Assembly (NCBI RefSeq): GCF_900129585.1
Contig: NZ_FQWF01000010.1
Span: forward strand, 62,001-126,000
Length of the DNA stretch: 64,000 nucleotides
Reading direction: 5' to 3'
Origin: Flavobacterium micromati
Lineage (GTDB): Bacteria > Bacteroidota > Bacteroidia > Flavobacteriales > Flavobacteriaceae
The position numbers were made by a program, and so were the translations under genes. Below are positions 55,277 to 64,000 of this stretch, one piece after another; the stretch's first letter is position 1, and every line of letters starts with the position of its first letter. The notes below the pieces were generated by a model. It was not told where the DNA came from and made no database searches. It saw nothing but the letters and a program-made list of their open reading frames with translations.

Positions 55277-57526
55277 ATGCTCGAAAAAATAGAAATTAAA
55301 AAAGTAGCTTCTTTTAATGACACTGGAATTCAAATTAACGGTTTGAAGAAAGTAAATTTTATTTATGGAGCTAATGGATGTGGGAAAACAACAATATCCA
55401 ATTATTTGCATAACAATTCAGAAGATAAATTCCAAAATTGTACTACAAACTGGAAAAATACTCAAGCATTAAAAACATTAGTTTATAACAAAGAATTTAG
55501 AGAACGAAACTTTGGCAAAGGAAAAATTGGTGGTGTTTTTACATTAGGAGAAGCTACTACTGAACAAATTGCAACCATCAATGAAAAGGTTGAGGAATTA
55601 AAAATTATAAAAGCGGACGGTGTAAAAAAAAGAGAAACATTAAATACACAAATACAAAAAAAAGAAACCCTAGAAAATAATTTTAAGGAAACTTCTTGGA
55701 CAAAGATTTATAAAAAATATGAAACTGTTTTTAAAGAAGCTTTTACAGGTTCATTGCAAAAAGAAAGTTTTAAAAATAAACTGTTGTCAGAATTTAGTAC
55801 TAATACTAAAAAGCTAGAAACTTTTGATGAGTTAACAGAAAAAGCAAAAACTATTTTCGGAAAAGTTCCGCAAAGTATAGCACCAATAAACGCAATTACA
55901 TTTGATAAAATTATTGAAATAGAAAGCGACCCTATTTGGAAAAAAATAATTGTTGGTAAAGCCGATGTCGACATTGCAAAACTTATTCAAAAACTAAACC
56001 TAAACGATTGGGTAAATCAAGGTAGAAACTATATTCAAGAAGATAACACTTGTCCTTTTTGTCAGCAAAAAACGATTACAGATGATTTCAAAAAACAATT
56101 AGAAGATTATTTTGATGAAACGTATTTAAGTGATTTGAATACTATAAAAACGCTAAAAGAAGAGTACAATTCCTTGATGAATAATTTTGTTAATGAATTG
56201 AATAATCTTGAAACAAATCAAAAATCTATTCCAGAGACCAAATTAAAAACAGATAGATTTTCGGCCTACTTAAAAACTTTAATTAATCATAATACCGTTA
56301 ATGGAGAATATCTAAACAATAAAACAAAAGAACCAAGCAGAAGCATTGAACTAGTTTCAGTAAAAGAACAATTAGCTTTAATTTCAGAATTAATTACAAA
56401 TACTAATGAAGAGATTATTAAGCATAATAAGATTGTTGCCAATTTTACAACCGAAAAAATCAGTTTAACTCAATCAATTTGGAAATATATTATTGAAGAA
56501 TCCAGAACAGATGTTGTAAAATTTAATGCAGATAATAATGGATTGCAAACTGGCAACACTGCTCTTCAAGGTCAACTAACTGCTAAATTAAAGGAGTTCA
56601 GTGATTTGGATATTGCAATTAAAAACTTGAGTAAAAATGTCACGAGCATTCAGCCAACTATTAATGAAATTAACCGACTTTTAAAATCCTATGGATTTTT
56701 AAGTTTCAAAATTGAGCCATCTTTAGAAGAAGGTTTTTATCAAATTCAAAGAGAAGACGGAACAATAGCCGAAGCAACTTTAAGTGAAGGCGAAATTACT
56801 TTTATAACTTTCTTGTATTATTTACAATTGGCAAAAGGAGGCAGTTTAGTAGAGAATGTAAACGATGAAAGAATTTTAGTTATTGATGATCCAATTTCAA
56901 GTTTAGACAGTAATGTGCTATTTGTTGTTAGTACACTTATAAAAGATATAATTAAAAGTATTAAATCAGATACTGGTAACATAAAACAAATTATTCTTTT
57001 AACTCACAATGTCTATTTCCATAAAGAAGTATCTTTTATAGATGGAAGGACTAAATTTTGTAAAGAAACTAATTTTTGGATATTACGAAAAAACGATAAG
57101 TTTACTAATATCCAAACTTTTATTATGGAGAATCCAATAAAATCATCTTATGAATTACTATGGCAAGAATTAAAAAGTGAAAATGTAAAATCGAGTATTA
57201 CTATTCAAAATATTATGCGAAGAATAATTGAAAATTATTTCAAACTTCTGGGCAAATATGGCGATGATGATTTAATACAAAAGTTTACGACTAAAGAAGA
57301 GCAAGAAATATGTTCATCATTAATTAGTTGGATTAATGACGGTTCACACAGTATAAATGATGATTTATTTGTTGAATTACAGGATAGAACAATTGAAAAT
57401 TATAAAAAAGTATTCAAAGATATCTTCAAACTAACTAATCACGAGGGGCATTTTAATATGATGATGGGAATAAGTGAATTAATTCAGCCTGTAGAGGAAA
57501 TAATTAGTTCAATTCAAAACAATTAA
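55277..57526 (+). CDS. RloC/PrrC-like AAA_13 ATPase, candidate anticodon nuclease
   Basis: The 749-residue protein has Walker A YGANGCGKTTI (31-40), coiled coils around a zinc-hook-like CPFC (259-262), signature TLSEGEITF (about 501-509), Walker B ILVIDDPISSLDSN (533-546) and H-loop LLTHNVYFH. The C-terminal domain has R648-x3-E652 and H691, matching the Arg-Glu-His triad spacing style of PrrC and RloC anticodon nucleases. RloC also has a zinc hook and similar length. Such enzymes cut tRNA when phage disturb DNA restriction. Here the neighbour is a type IIG-like enzyme. Confidence 0.8.
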   Translation: MLEKIEIKKVASFNDTGIQINGLKKVNFIYGANGCGKTTISNYLHNNSEDKFQNCTTNWKNTQALKTLVYNKEFRERNFGKGKIGGVFTLGEATTEQIATINEKVEELKIIKADGVKKRETLNTQIQKKETLENNFKETSWTKIYKKYETVFKEAFTGSLQKESFKNKLLSEFSTNTKKLETFDELTEKAKTIFGKVPQSIAPINAITFDKIIEIESDPIWKKIIVGKADVDIAKLIQKLNLNDWVNQGRNYIQEDNTCPFCQQKTITDDFKKQLEDYFDETYLSDLNTIKTLKEEYNSLMNNFVNELNNLETNQKSIPETKLKTDRFSAYLKTLINHNTVNGEYLNNKTKEPSRSIELVSVKEQLALISELITNTNEEIIKHNKIVANFTTEKISLTQSIWKYIIEESRTDVVKFNADNNGLQTGNTALQGQLTAKLKEFSDLDIAIKNLSKNVTSIQPTINEINRLLKSYGFLSFKIEPSLEEGFYQIQREDGTIAEATLSEGEITFITFLYYLQLAKGGSLVENVNDERILVIDDPISSLDSNVLFVVSTLIKDIIKSIKSDTGNIKQIILLTHNVYFHKEVSFIDGRTKFCKETNFWILRKNDKFTNIQTFIMENPIKSSYELLWQELKSENVKSSITIQNIMRRIIENYFKLLGKYGDDDLIQKFTTKEEQEICSSLISWINDGSHSINDDLFVELQDRTIENYKKVFKDIFKLTNHEGHFNMMMGISELIQPVEEIISSIQNN

Positions 57527-57528
57527 TT

Positions 57529-57618
57529 ATGATTAAAGTCTATTTAGATTGGAATGTTATGCCTGGAATGAAAAATAATCATTTCCAAGAACTAGATGAT
57601 GTAGGAATGAATATTTAA
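57529..57618 (+). pseudogene. Truncated PIN-like gene start
   Basis: ATG at 57529 gives 29 residues, MIKVYLDWNVMPGMKNNHFQ and so on, then a stop. The start MIKVYLDWNV has the layout of PIN-like proteins (compare MRIYFDKQIF at 38515). The ATG follows the ATPase stop by 2 bases, so the ATPase and a PIN-like gene were probably an operon before truncation. It could also be a real micropeptide. Confidence 0.5.
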
Positions 57619-57665
57619 ATCGAGAGAATAAAAACAAAATTTATACAATGCTTCAATAAACAATT

Positions 57666-60600
57666 ATGGAATTAACTGAGAAATTATTATCCGAATTACA
57701 AAGAAGACTTAAAATAGGAAACCGCAGAGGAGTCCACCTAAATGCTATTCCGGCAAATTCAAGATACAAGTTCGACTTAAACAGACTTTCTCATATTGAC
57801 AAAGACCTTCCAAACAATTTTATAAAATCGCTACTGACAGAATTGCCTCTTAAATTTAGAATAAGCTGGAAAGACAATGTGCCTGATTTAAACTCTCTTT
57901 TTCAAGAAGACCAAACACAATTAGTTAGAATAACCAAGGCATTTGAAAACCTGATTAATCAAACAGATGCAATTGAATCTGAAAAAGGGATTAATACTTT
58001 TGGATTTGGATTTCCAATTTTAGCAAGACGTGATAGAGCGGACAATAAATTAACTGTTGCACCAATACTGATCTGGTCATTAAGAATTAGAAGAAGCAAA
58101 GAATTTAACACCTGGGAAATACTTAGGAATGAAGACGACCCAATTTATATTAATGAAGTTTTAATAAATCATTTGCAAAGTGATTCAGAAATTGAAATAG
58201 AGCAAATCCCAAGTGAAATGCTTGATGATGGCTTAATCAATAAAGCAGAGCTTATTGAAATATGCAGTAATCTTATAAAAGCAATAAATACAAAGTCGCC
58301 AGAAGATTTAGAAGATACTTTTGAAAAGAAATTGGATTCCATTACTGCCATTGGAGACAAGGCACATTATGAAAAACTACCATTAAACTCAACAAATTCC
58401 TTTATTGATTTTAGTGGTTTGTTCTCCATTTTTGAAGTTCAAAAACAAAATATAATCAATGATTATGGCGATCTAATGGAACTTGAAGGAGTAGATTTAG
58501 ACCTTGACGATATGGAGGAACATTCGTTTCAATCCATTTCATCGGTAGAAACAGATCCTTCGCAACAAAGTATTTTACATTCATTAGAAGCCACAAGAAA
58601 TATTTTAATACAAGGACCTCCCGGAACAGGTAAGAGCCAAACACTTACTGCTATTCTTGTTAATGCACTCGAGAATAATAAAAAAACTATTGTCGTATGT
58701 GAAAAAATAAATGCCTTGGAGGTATTAGAAAAGGGGTTAAAAGAAAGAGGACTTGATCATCATTTTGTAATTGTAAGGGATGTTGTTAAAGATAGGAAAA
58801 CTGTTGTTGACGCAGTAAGAGCTCGTGTTGACAATCCAGAATACAAACGCTACAGATACAATTATTCAAAAGAATCTTTAGACATCTTAACTTCAAAGGC
58901 AAAGGAATTAATCTCCAATATCAATAATAAACATCAAAAACTTGACAAAAAACTTATTGGAAACAAATCTTGGCCTGATGTAGTTGGAAATCTATTAAAA
59001 GAACTAAAAGGAAATGATGATGATAATAATCTTGATATTGACAAAACGCTCTTTACGTATACATCACAAGAATTAAATTTATTACTTGACCTTGTTCATA
59101 AAGGTCAAATTTTATATGATGATTTTTTGCCTATTGAGTCGAATTCATTTATAAATCCTTCAAAATTAATTGGAGAGAATCCTTTCTTAATTGAACAAAG
59201 TATTATTGAAGATTTTGATATTTATGTAAAACAACTGGCTGAGATTAAACAACTTTTAGAAGCAAATAGAAGTGAGTTTATTGGTTTAAGAAAAAGTGAA
59301 TTAAAAAGTCAGCTTGCATTTGTGAATGAAGCAATAGAGAAGGTTTTTGAAAAGGAAAAAGAACTGGAGCAATTAATTTATAAAAGCCAAGTTGAATATT
59401 GCAACTTTAGAAAATCAGAATTAGACCAACAAGAAAATAATTTTTCGAAGTTTATTACAGAAATTGATTCAATTTTTGAAAACAATAAGGAAAATGAAGA
59501 CTTAACAAACAAAGCAAAGATTGATAGTTTTGGTTTCAAAATGGCGTCTATTTTCTCAAAGAGCAAGAAACAAACAATTTCAGACCATCTAAAACTGCAA
59601 AACAATTTTAAAAAACTCGAAGAGTGTATAGAATCCTCAAAAGATTATATTCCAAAAGAATTTGATGGCGATTTAGATTCAAAGAAAAAGTCTTTACACA
59701 CATTCAAAAGTGATGCAATAAGGTTGAAAAATGGCTTTAACGACAAAATTGACGAGGAATTTAATTCATTCCATTTAACTTCTCTACTGGACGTTGCTGA
59801 TTCTAAAATTTTATTGCAGTCAATTACCTTCAAAATAAACGATTTAAACTCTTCTGAAGGTTTTGTGTTAAAATTGCAAACTATAAAAAATGATTTTGAA
59901 ACGTACTTTGACGATCTTAATACAATATTTAAGCTGCTGTCAAAGACAATAGCTGAAAGTAATGACTTGGAATTACAATATTCATTCATTGGTTCATTCA
60001 ACAATAGAAAAAGCATTGTATCTAGTCTAATTGCTGATTTAGAATTGGTAAAAGAAGCATTTGACAATAAAATTCGAACAGAGTTTCAAAAGATTAGTTT
60101 ACTCAAAGCAAATCCGAATGAAATTGAAATAAAAAGCCTTTCATTACTTCAAGAAAAGTCAAATGCTTTAGCCGATAAAATCAAAAATGATAATTGGACT
60201 ATTGCTAAAATTAAGTTAGCAGAATTTTACAAATTCATGATGGATATAGAAACTCTTATCCAGAAGAAAGTTGATTATTTCAAGGCAGAAAAAGATTTAT
60301 TCACAATTGAATTCAAATGGTTTCAATTTTACAATATCCAATCTGAAACTAATAAATCAATACTTGATGAATTAAAGCATAAATCAAATTGGAACAAGTT
60401 CTTTTTGATTCATTATCTTAATTCGATGCTTCTTAATTCAGCGAATATGGATTTGCCAACAGATGATGGTGATCATAATGAACTGGATAAGGCGCTGAAC
60501 GGAGTTGATAAGGAACAATTAAAATTTATTAAAGAGTTTTGGTATTCAAAACAGATAGATTCCACCAGAGAATTTGAACAAAACAACACAAACCTTTCTG

Positions 60601-62513
60601 TTGAGAATCTTTATAATAAAAGAAGTAGTACCCGATTCAAAAGACTTTCATTGAGGCAAATTGTTCAATATGATGCCGATCTTTTTTCATCTTTTTTTCC
60701 AATTATTTTGACATCTCCAGATGTTGCAAGTAATTTATTCAAGGGAATGAATGGGTATTTTGATATTGTAATGTTCGATGAAGCCAGTCAATTACGATTG
60801 GAAGATAATTTACCAGCAATATTAAAAGGAAAGCAGATTGTTATTGCAGGAGATGAACATCAAATGCCACCATCAAATTATTTCAGCAAGGTATTCGATG
60901 GAACTGTTGAGGATGAAGATGATATAGAAGAGGAAAATGATAATAAAGTTAGAATCGATAAAGATGATATGTTGTTGTCTTGTGAATCGTTGCTTGATTT
61001 CGGTACAGAATTGAACTTCCAAAGAAAGCATCTTGATTTCCATTATCGTTCAAGACATCCATTTTTAATAGATTTTTCCAATTATGCTTTTTATAATCAA
61101 CGATTAAAACCTTTGCCAAATAATTTTGAATATATACCCATCAAATATATTCAGGTAGGCGGCACCTTTTCAGAGCATACAAATGAAGCCGAAGCCGAAA
61201 TGGTTTTATCAATCATTGAAAACAATATTAACCGATTGCCAAATGGAGAATATCCAACGGTCGGAATAGCAACATTCAATATTGCTCAAAGAAACCTTAT
61301 AAAGTCAAAAATTGAAGAGCGGAAAAAGTTTGAAAAGTACAGTGATTTTAATGAAAAAATACAAGAATTAGAGCTTGACAACCCTAAGAGTAATAAATCG
61401 TTTATAAAAAATTTAGAAAACATTCAAGGGGATGAAAGAGACGTAATTATTCTTTCTACAACATACGGAATAGGTAAAGACGGAAAATTTGCTCAAAGAT
61501 TTGGTCCAATTAACCATTCAAAAGGGTATAAACTTTTAAACGTAATTATTACTCGAGCCAAATTTAAAGTTTATGTATGTTCATCAATACCAGAGCAAGT
61601 ATTTATGAATTATAAGGAGTATTTAGCGACTGAAGGATCAAATAACAAGAGAGCCGTTTTATACGCGTATTTAGCTTATAGTAAAGCAATAAGCGAGAAT
61701 AGCAATGATTTACGGCTTTCTGTTTTAACTTCCTTATCTGAAAATACAACTAAAAGTGTAGGTTTTGATTCATTCGTTGGAGGTGATCTAGAATCGCCAT
61801 TTGAAGAAGAAGTGTATCAAAGTTTAGCAGACAAACTGGGAATTGAAAAATTAATTCCTCAATTGCAGTTTGCTGGTTTTAGAATTGATATTGTTTATGA
61901 CCCTAAAAGGATTGGTGTTCCTAAAATTGCAATTGAATGTGATGGTGCAAAATACCATTCCAGTCGAGAAGCCTATTTACACGACAGACATAGACAAAAA
62001 ATATTAGAAAATCACGGATTTGTATTTCATAGAATTTGGAGTACAAATTGGTGGCGTAATTCAAGCCGGGAAACAACAAAACTAATTGACTTTATAAAGA
62101 GCGTTGAATCAACAGGTATTTCAAAATTAAAAGATCATTCAAAGACAGCTTTAGCTTTTACAGACGAAATAGAAATAATTGAAAAATATATTTCGAAAGT
62201 AGCTTTCATTGACAATGAGAAAGATGTTGCAATTATTCAAGCGATTGAAAGAAAGGCTCCGGTACAAACCCATCTATTCCAAAACGAAATCAAGCTACAT
62301 AGTAAGGTTAAAGTAAGATATGTAAATAATGGTAAGGACATAAGTGTTCAAATAGTTGAATCTACTAACAACAAAGGTGCAATTGTAAATGGAGTCCAAA
62401 AAGTCAATATCAAATCACCTTTGGCAGTCTCAATACTTGGGCGTTCTATTGGTGATATTGTAAAAGTTGGAGATTTAGATAATTTTGTTGAAGTGCTTCA
62501 AGTGGCAAATTAA
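57666..62513 (+). CDS. SF1 (Upf1-like) helicase fused to a Vsr/MTES_1575-type nuclease
   Basis: The 1615-residue protein has a roughly 290-residue N-terminal domain with no evident motif (in the place of DUF4011 in related proteins). It has Walker A ILIQGPPGTGKSQTL (about residue 316) and a long coiled-coil insert (about 400-1000). Motif II MFDEASQL (about 1035), motif III GDEHQMPPS and motif VI NVIITRAKFKVY (about 1295) follow. A C-terminal nuclease (about 1380-1480) has FRIDIVYDP, AIECDGAKYHSS and VFHRIWSTNWW, the REase_MTES_1575/Vsr-like pattern. Such fusions are found in defence islands. A PD-(D/E)XK gene follows. Confidence 0.88.
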   Translation: MELTEKLLSELQRRLKIGNRRGVHLNAIPANSRYKFDLNRLSHIDKDLPNNFIKSLLTELPLKFRISWKDNVPDLNSLFQEDQTQLVRITKAFENLINQTDAIESEKGINTFGFGFPILARRDRADNKLTVAPILIWSLRIRRSKEFNTWEILRNEDDPIYINEVLINHLQSDSEIEIEQIPSEMLDDGLINKAELIEICSNLIKAINTKSPEDLEDTFEKKLDSITAIGDKAHYEKLPLNSTNSFIDFSGLFSIFEVQKQNIINDYGDLMELEGVDLDLDDMEEHSFQSISSVETDPSQQSILHSLEATRNILIQGPPGTGKSQTLTAILVNALENNKKTIVVCEKINALEVLEKGLKERGLDHHFVIVRDVVKDRKTVVDAVRARVDNPEYKRYRYNYSKESLDILTSKAKELISNINNKHQKLDKKLIGNKSWPDVVGNLLKELKGNDDDNNLDIDKTLFTYTSQELNLLLDLVHKGQILYDDFLPIESNSFINPSKLIGENPFLIEQSIIEDFDIYVKQLAEIKQLLEANRSEFIGLRKSELKSQLAFVNEAIEKVFEKEKELEQLIYKSQVEYCNFRKSELDQQENNFSKFITEIDSIFENNKENEDLTNKAKIDSFGFKMASIFSKSKKQTISDHLKLQNNFKKLEECIESSKDYIPKEFDGDLDSKKKSLHTFKSDAIRLKNGFNDKIDEEFNSFHLTSLLDVADSKILLQSITFKINDLNSSEGFVLKLQTIKNDFETYFDDLNTIFKLLSKTIAESNDLELQYSFIGSFNNRKSIVSSLIADLELVKEAFDNKIRTEFQKISLLKANPNEIEIKSLSLLQEKSNALADKIKNDNWTIAKIKLAEFYKFMMDIETLIQKKVDYFKAEKDLFTIEFKWFQFYNIQSETNKSILDELKHKSNWNKFFLIHYLNSMLLNSANMDLPTDDGDHNELDKALNGVDKEQLKFIKEFWYSKQIDSTREFEQNNTNLSVENLYNKRSSTRFKRLSLRQIVQYDADLFSSFFPIILTSPDVASNLFKGMNGYFDIVMFDEASQLRLEDNLPAILKGKQIVIAGDEHQMPPSNYFSKVFDGTVEDEDDIEEENDNKVRIDKDDMLLSCESLLDFGTELNFQRKHLDFHYRSRHPFLIDFSNYAFYNQRLKPLPNNFEYIPIKYIQVGGTFSEHTNEAEAEMVLSIIENNINRLPNGEYPTVGIATFNIAQRNLIKSKIEERKKFEKYSDFNEKIQELELDNPKSNKSFIKNLENIQGDERDVIILSTTYGIGKDGKFAQRFGPINHSKGYKLLNVIITRAKFKVYVCSSIPEQVFMNYKEYLATEGSNNKRAVLYAYLAYSKAISENSNDLRLSVLTSLSENTTKSVGFDSFVGGDLESPFEEEVYQSLADKLGIEKLIPQLQFAGFRIDIVYDPKRIGVPKIAIECDGAKYHSSREAYLHDRHRQKILENHGFVFHRIWSTNWWRNSSRETTKLIDFIKSVESTGISKLKDHSKTALAFTDEIEIIEKYISKVAFIDNEKDVAIIQAIERKAPVQTHLFQNEIKLHSKVKVRYVNNGKDISVQIVESTNNKGAIVNGVQKVNIKSPLAVSILGRSIGDIVKVGDLDNFVEVLQVAN

Positions 62514-62522
62514 ATTAATCAT

Positions 62523-62621
62523 GTAAAACTAGACTTAGCGGCTAAACAACTTTTAATAAAGGAGTTTACAACATTACCTCTTGAAGAAAATTACGAAATA
62601 GAGTACCTGTTGTATGAATAA
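62523..62621 (+). pseudogene. Possible C-terminal gene relic
   Basis: A frame without a start reads VKLDLAAKQLLIKEFTTLPL, then EENYEIEYLLYE and a stop. It is protein-like, acidic, and resembles the end of a small antitoxin-like protein, but I cannot assign it. It lies between the helicase gene and the last gene. Confidence 0.3.
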
Positions 62622-62658
62622 AAATTAAGTGCTTTTTTTAAATTAACAAAACAGATAA

Positions 62659-64000
62659 ATGGCAAATTTTAATTTACTTTTTTCAGATTATTTCAAAATT
62701 GACAAGTCTAAATTAGATGAGTTTGGAGCATTAAATATTTGTCTAACTGCTGATTTACCATTGTTTATAGACCCTTTTTTATTGTTTGCTTCTGATGATG
62801 ATGAATATAAAACATTGCATAAGAATGTAGTTTCACATTTATTGTCTCTAAAAGAAATTGCAACTGAAAATAAAGGAATTGATGTAAATAGTATCTTGTT
62901 TAAGTTTCCAGAAATTAAACAAAATTGGTTGGGAGTTTCAAAAAATGGAAATAAAGGAAAAGGACTCGGGAAAAAATTTGCTGAAAACATTATAGAATCA
63001 TTTAATGGATTTTACAATTCATTCGGTAACGAAGTTATTTCATCAGAAACACATATAGAAAAGTTAACAATTCTAAACTCTGGTGTTGGCAAAGATTTCG
63101 TAAGCGATTTTACAACCAATTTAATCCTTGATTATTTACTTCAATATACTGAAAAATTTGCTCTTAAATATTTAAAAGAAAACCAAATAAAAACGTTCAG
63201 CATTCGAAGTATATTTAATTATGAATTAAAAATATGGATGCCAAAACAATATAAATTACCTTACTTGTATCTTGAAGAAAAGGGAGATTTTATTATATTG
63301 ACGCCCTTAGATATTTTAACCAAAGATGATTCTATTATAAACAATACCGAATTTTATTCCAACTTTACGTCGGTCGCAAATTCAATCGACAATACTAATT
63401 TAAGAAATTCCATAAATAAATATTTTAGAAGTTTTTTACCAAAAAAGCCAACTCAACAAGATAGAAATTTTGCAATTCGAAAAACAGCTTTAAAGTTTCC
63501 GCAAATTATTGACTATTATATAAAATCCAAAGAAATCAATAAGTCTAGTATATCAAAATTATCAAAAGATAAAGTTGATAAATTAGTTTCTGAATTGATT
63601 GATTCTCTTTCACCCTTATGTGATATTTTGTTTGACACAACGGATTTTTATAAAATAATTCCAAACAGTTACGAAGAAGCTTTAAAAAGAGCATTGTATT
63701 TAAAAGATGTTATTGAAAACAATGATGTTTATAGGATTTTTTATAATAATGGAGAAGCTGTAAGCCACGAAGATACCATACAAAGAATTTTCAGATTAAC
63801 TTGGTATGCTTCACCAATGGATGTGAATTCGGAAGTAAATAATGGAAGAGGTCCCGCAGATTATAAAATTTCTTATGGTATAAATGATTCGACAATTGTT
63901 GAATTTAAATTAGGAAAATCATCATCACTAATCAAAAATTTGGAAAATCAAACTGATATTTATAAAAAAGCATCTAAATCTGCCAAAGACATTAAAGTAA
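62659..64000 (+). CDS. PD-(D/E)XK nuclease-family protein, partial at window edge
   Basis: The ATG at 62659 opens a frame with no stop to the window end, 447 codons seen (MANFNLLFSDYFKIDKSKLD). The N-terminal 380 residues are mixed alpha/beta and include ADLPLFIDPFLLFAS. Near the edge, GRGPADYKISYG (Asp401) and TIVEFKLGKSSS (Glu415, Lys417) form a PD-(D/E)XK core, as in restriction-like nucleases. It is on the same strand 145 bases after the helicase-nuclease gene and may form a two-gene defence unit with it. The C-terminus is outside the window. Confidence 0.8.
   Translation, partial: MANFNLLFSDYFKIDKSKLDEFGALNICLTADLPLFIDPFLLFASDDDEYKTLHKNVVSHLLSLKEIATENKGIDVNSILFKFPEIKQNWLGVSKNGNKGKGLGKKFAENIIESFNGFYNSFGNEVISSETHIEKLTILNSGVGKDFVSDFTTNLILDYLLQYTEKFALKYLKENQIKTFSIRSIFNYELKIWMPKQYKLPYLYLEEKGDFIILTPLDILTKDDSIINNTEFYSNFTSVANSIDNTNLRNSINKYFRSFLPKKPTQQDRNFAIRKTALKFPQIIDYYIKSKEINKSSISKLSKDKVDKLVSELIDSLSPLCDILFDTTDFYKIIPNSYEEALKRALYLKDVIENNDVYRIFYNNGEAVSHEDTIQRIFRLTWYASPMDVNSEVNNGRGPADYKISYGINDSTIVEFKLGKSSSLIKNLENQTDIYKKASKSAKDIKV

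Overview
This looks like a chromosomal window from a member of the Flavobacteriaceae (Bacteroidota), probably Flavobacterium or a close relative. The DNA is AT-rich. Promoters match the Bacteroidota -7 pattern TAnnTTTG, for example before the tRNA, tpx and the peroxiredoxin gene. The gene families are typical of the phylum: SusC/SusD, a TPR-AraC regulator, RteC, an IntDOT-type integrase, DUF6952 and DUF6520.

Core chromosome (1-18.3 kb). A same-strand cluster for peptidoglycan or amino-sugar recovery comes first (anmK, a NagX-like acyltransferase, a GHL10 hydrolase, an AmpG-like transporter and a NagZ-like GH3 enzyme). A peroxide-defence block follows (katG, 2-Cys peroxiredoxin, thioredoxin, DUF6952, tpx). 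Then come envelope, division and cofactor genes (dgkA, ftsK, a LolA-like protein, an LptF/G permease, and ribB with a decayed RibA half), and finally tRNA-Ser(UGA).

Island (about 18.3 kb to beyond the right edge). A tyrosine integrase lies directly downstream of the tRNA gene, so the rest of the window is best read as an integrated element whose right end is not visible. Its left part carries a serine hydrolase, a stand-alone ABC-type ATPase and a peptide-related outer-membrane module. That module has an AraC regulator, a MauE-type membrane protein, a DUF6520 secreted Cys peptide, and a divergent SusC/SusD/S9-peptidase operon with a duplicated promoter-leader region. From 35 to 43 kb there is a patchwork of single-gene modules: a second ATPase, a membrane protein, a PIN-like protein, an unknown protein, and a HipA-like kinase with its partner. 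Short gene relics lie between them. From 43 to 50 kb are element-maintenance genes (RteC, a lipoprotein, TPR-AraC, an excisionase-like HTH protein, a winged-helix protein and a DnaC-like ATPase).

Defence cluster (50-64 kb). This holds an Eco57I-type restriction-methylase fusion, a CoiA-like zinc/nuclease/coiled-coil protein, an RloC/PrrC-like candidate anticodon nuclease, a 1615-residue SF1 helicase fused to a Vsr-like nuclease, and a PD-(D/E)XK protein cut by the window edge. Relics of a second restriction-methylase, of a PIN-like gene and of an unknown gene lie between these genes and show module turnover.

A recurrent near-palindromic site built on CAATTCSSGAATT, accompanied by CACTAT repeats, lies upstream of several island genes and may tie them into one regulatory circuit.
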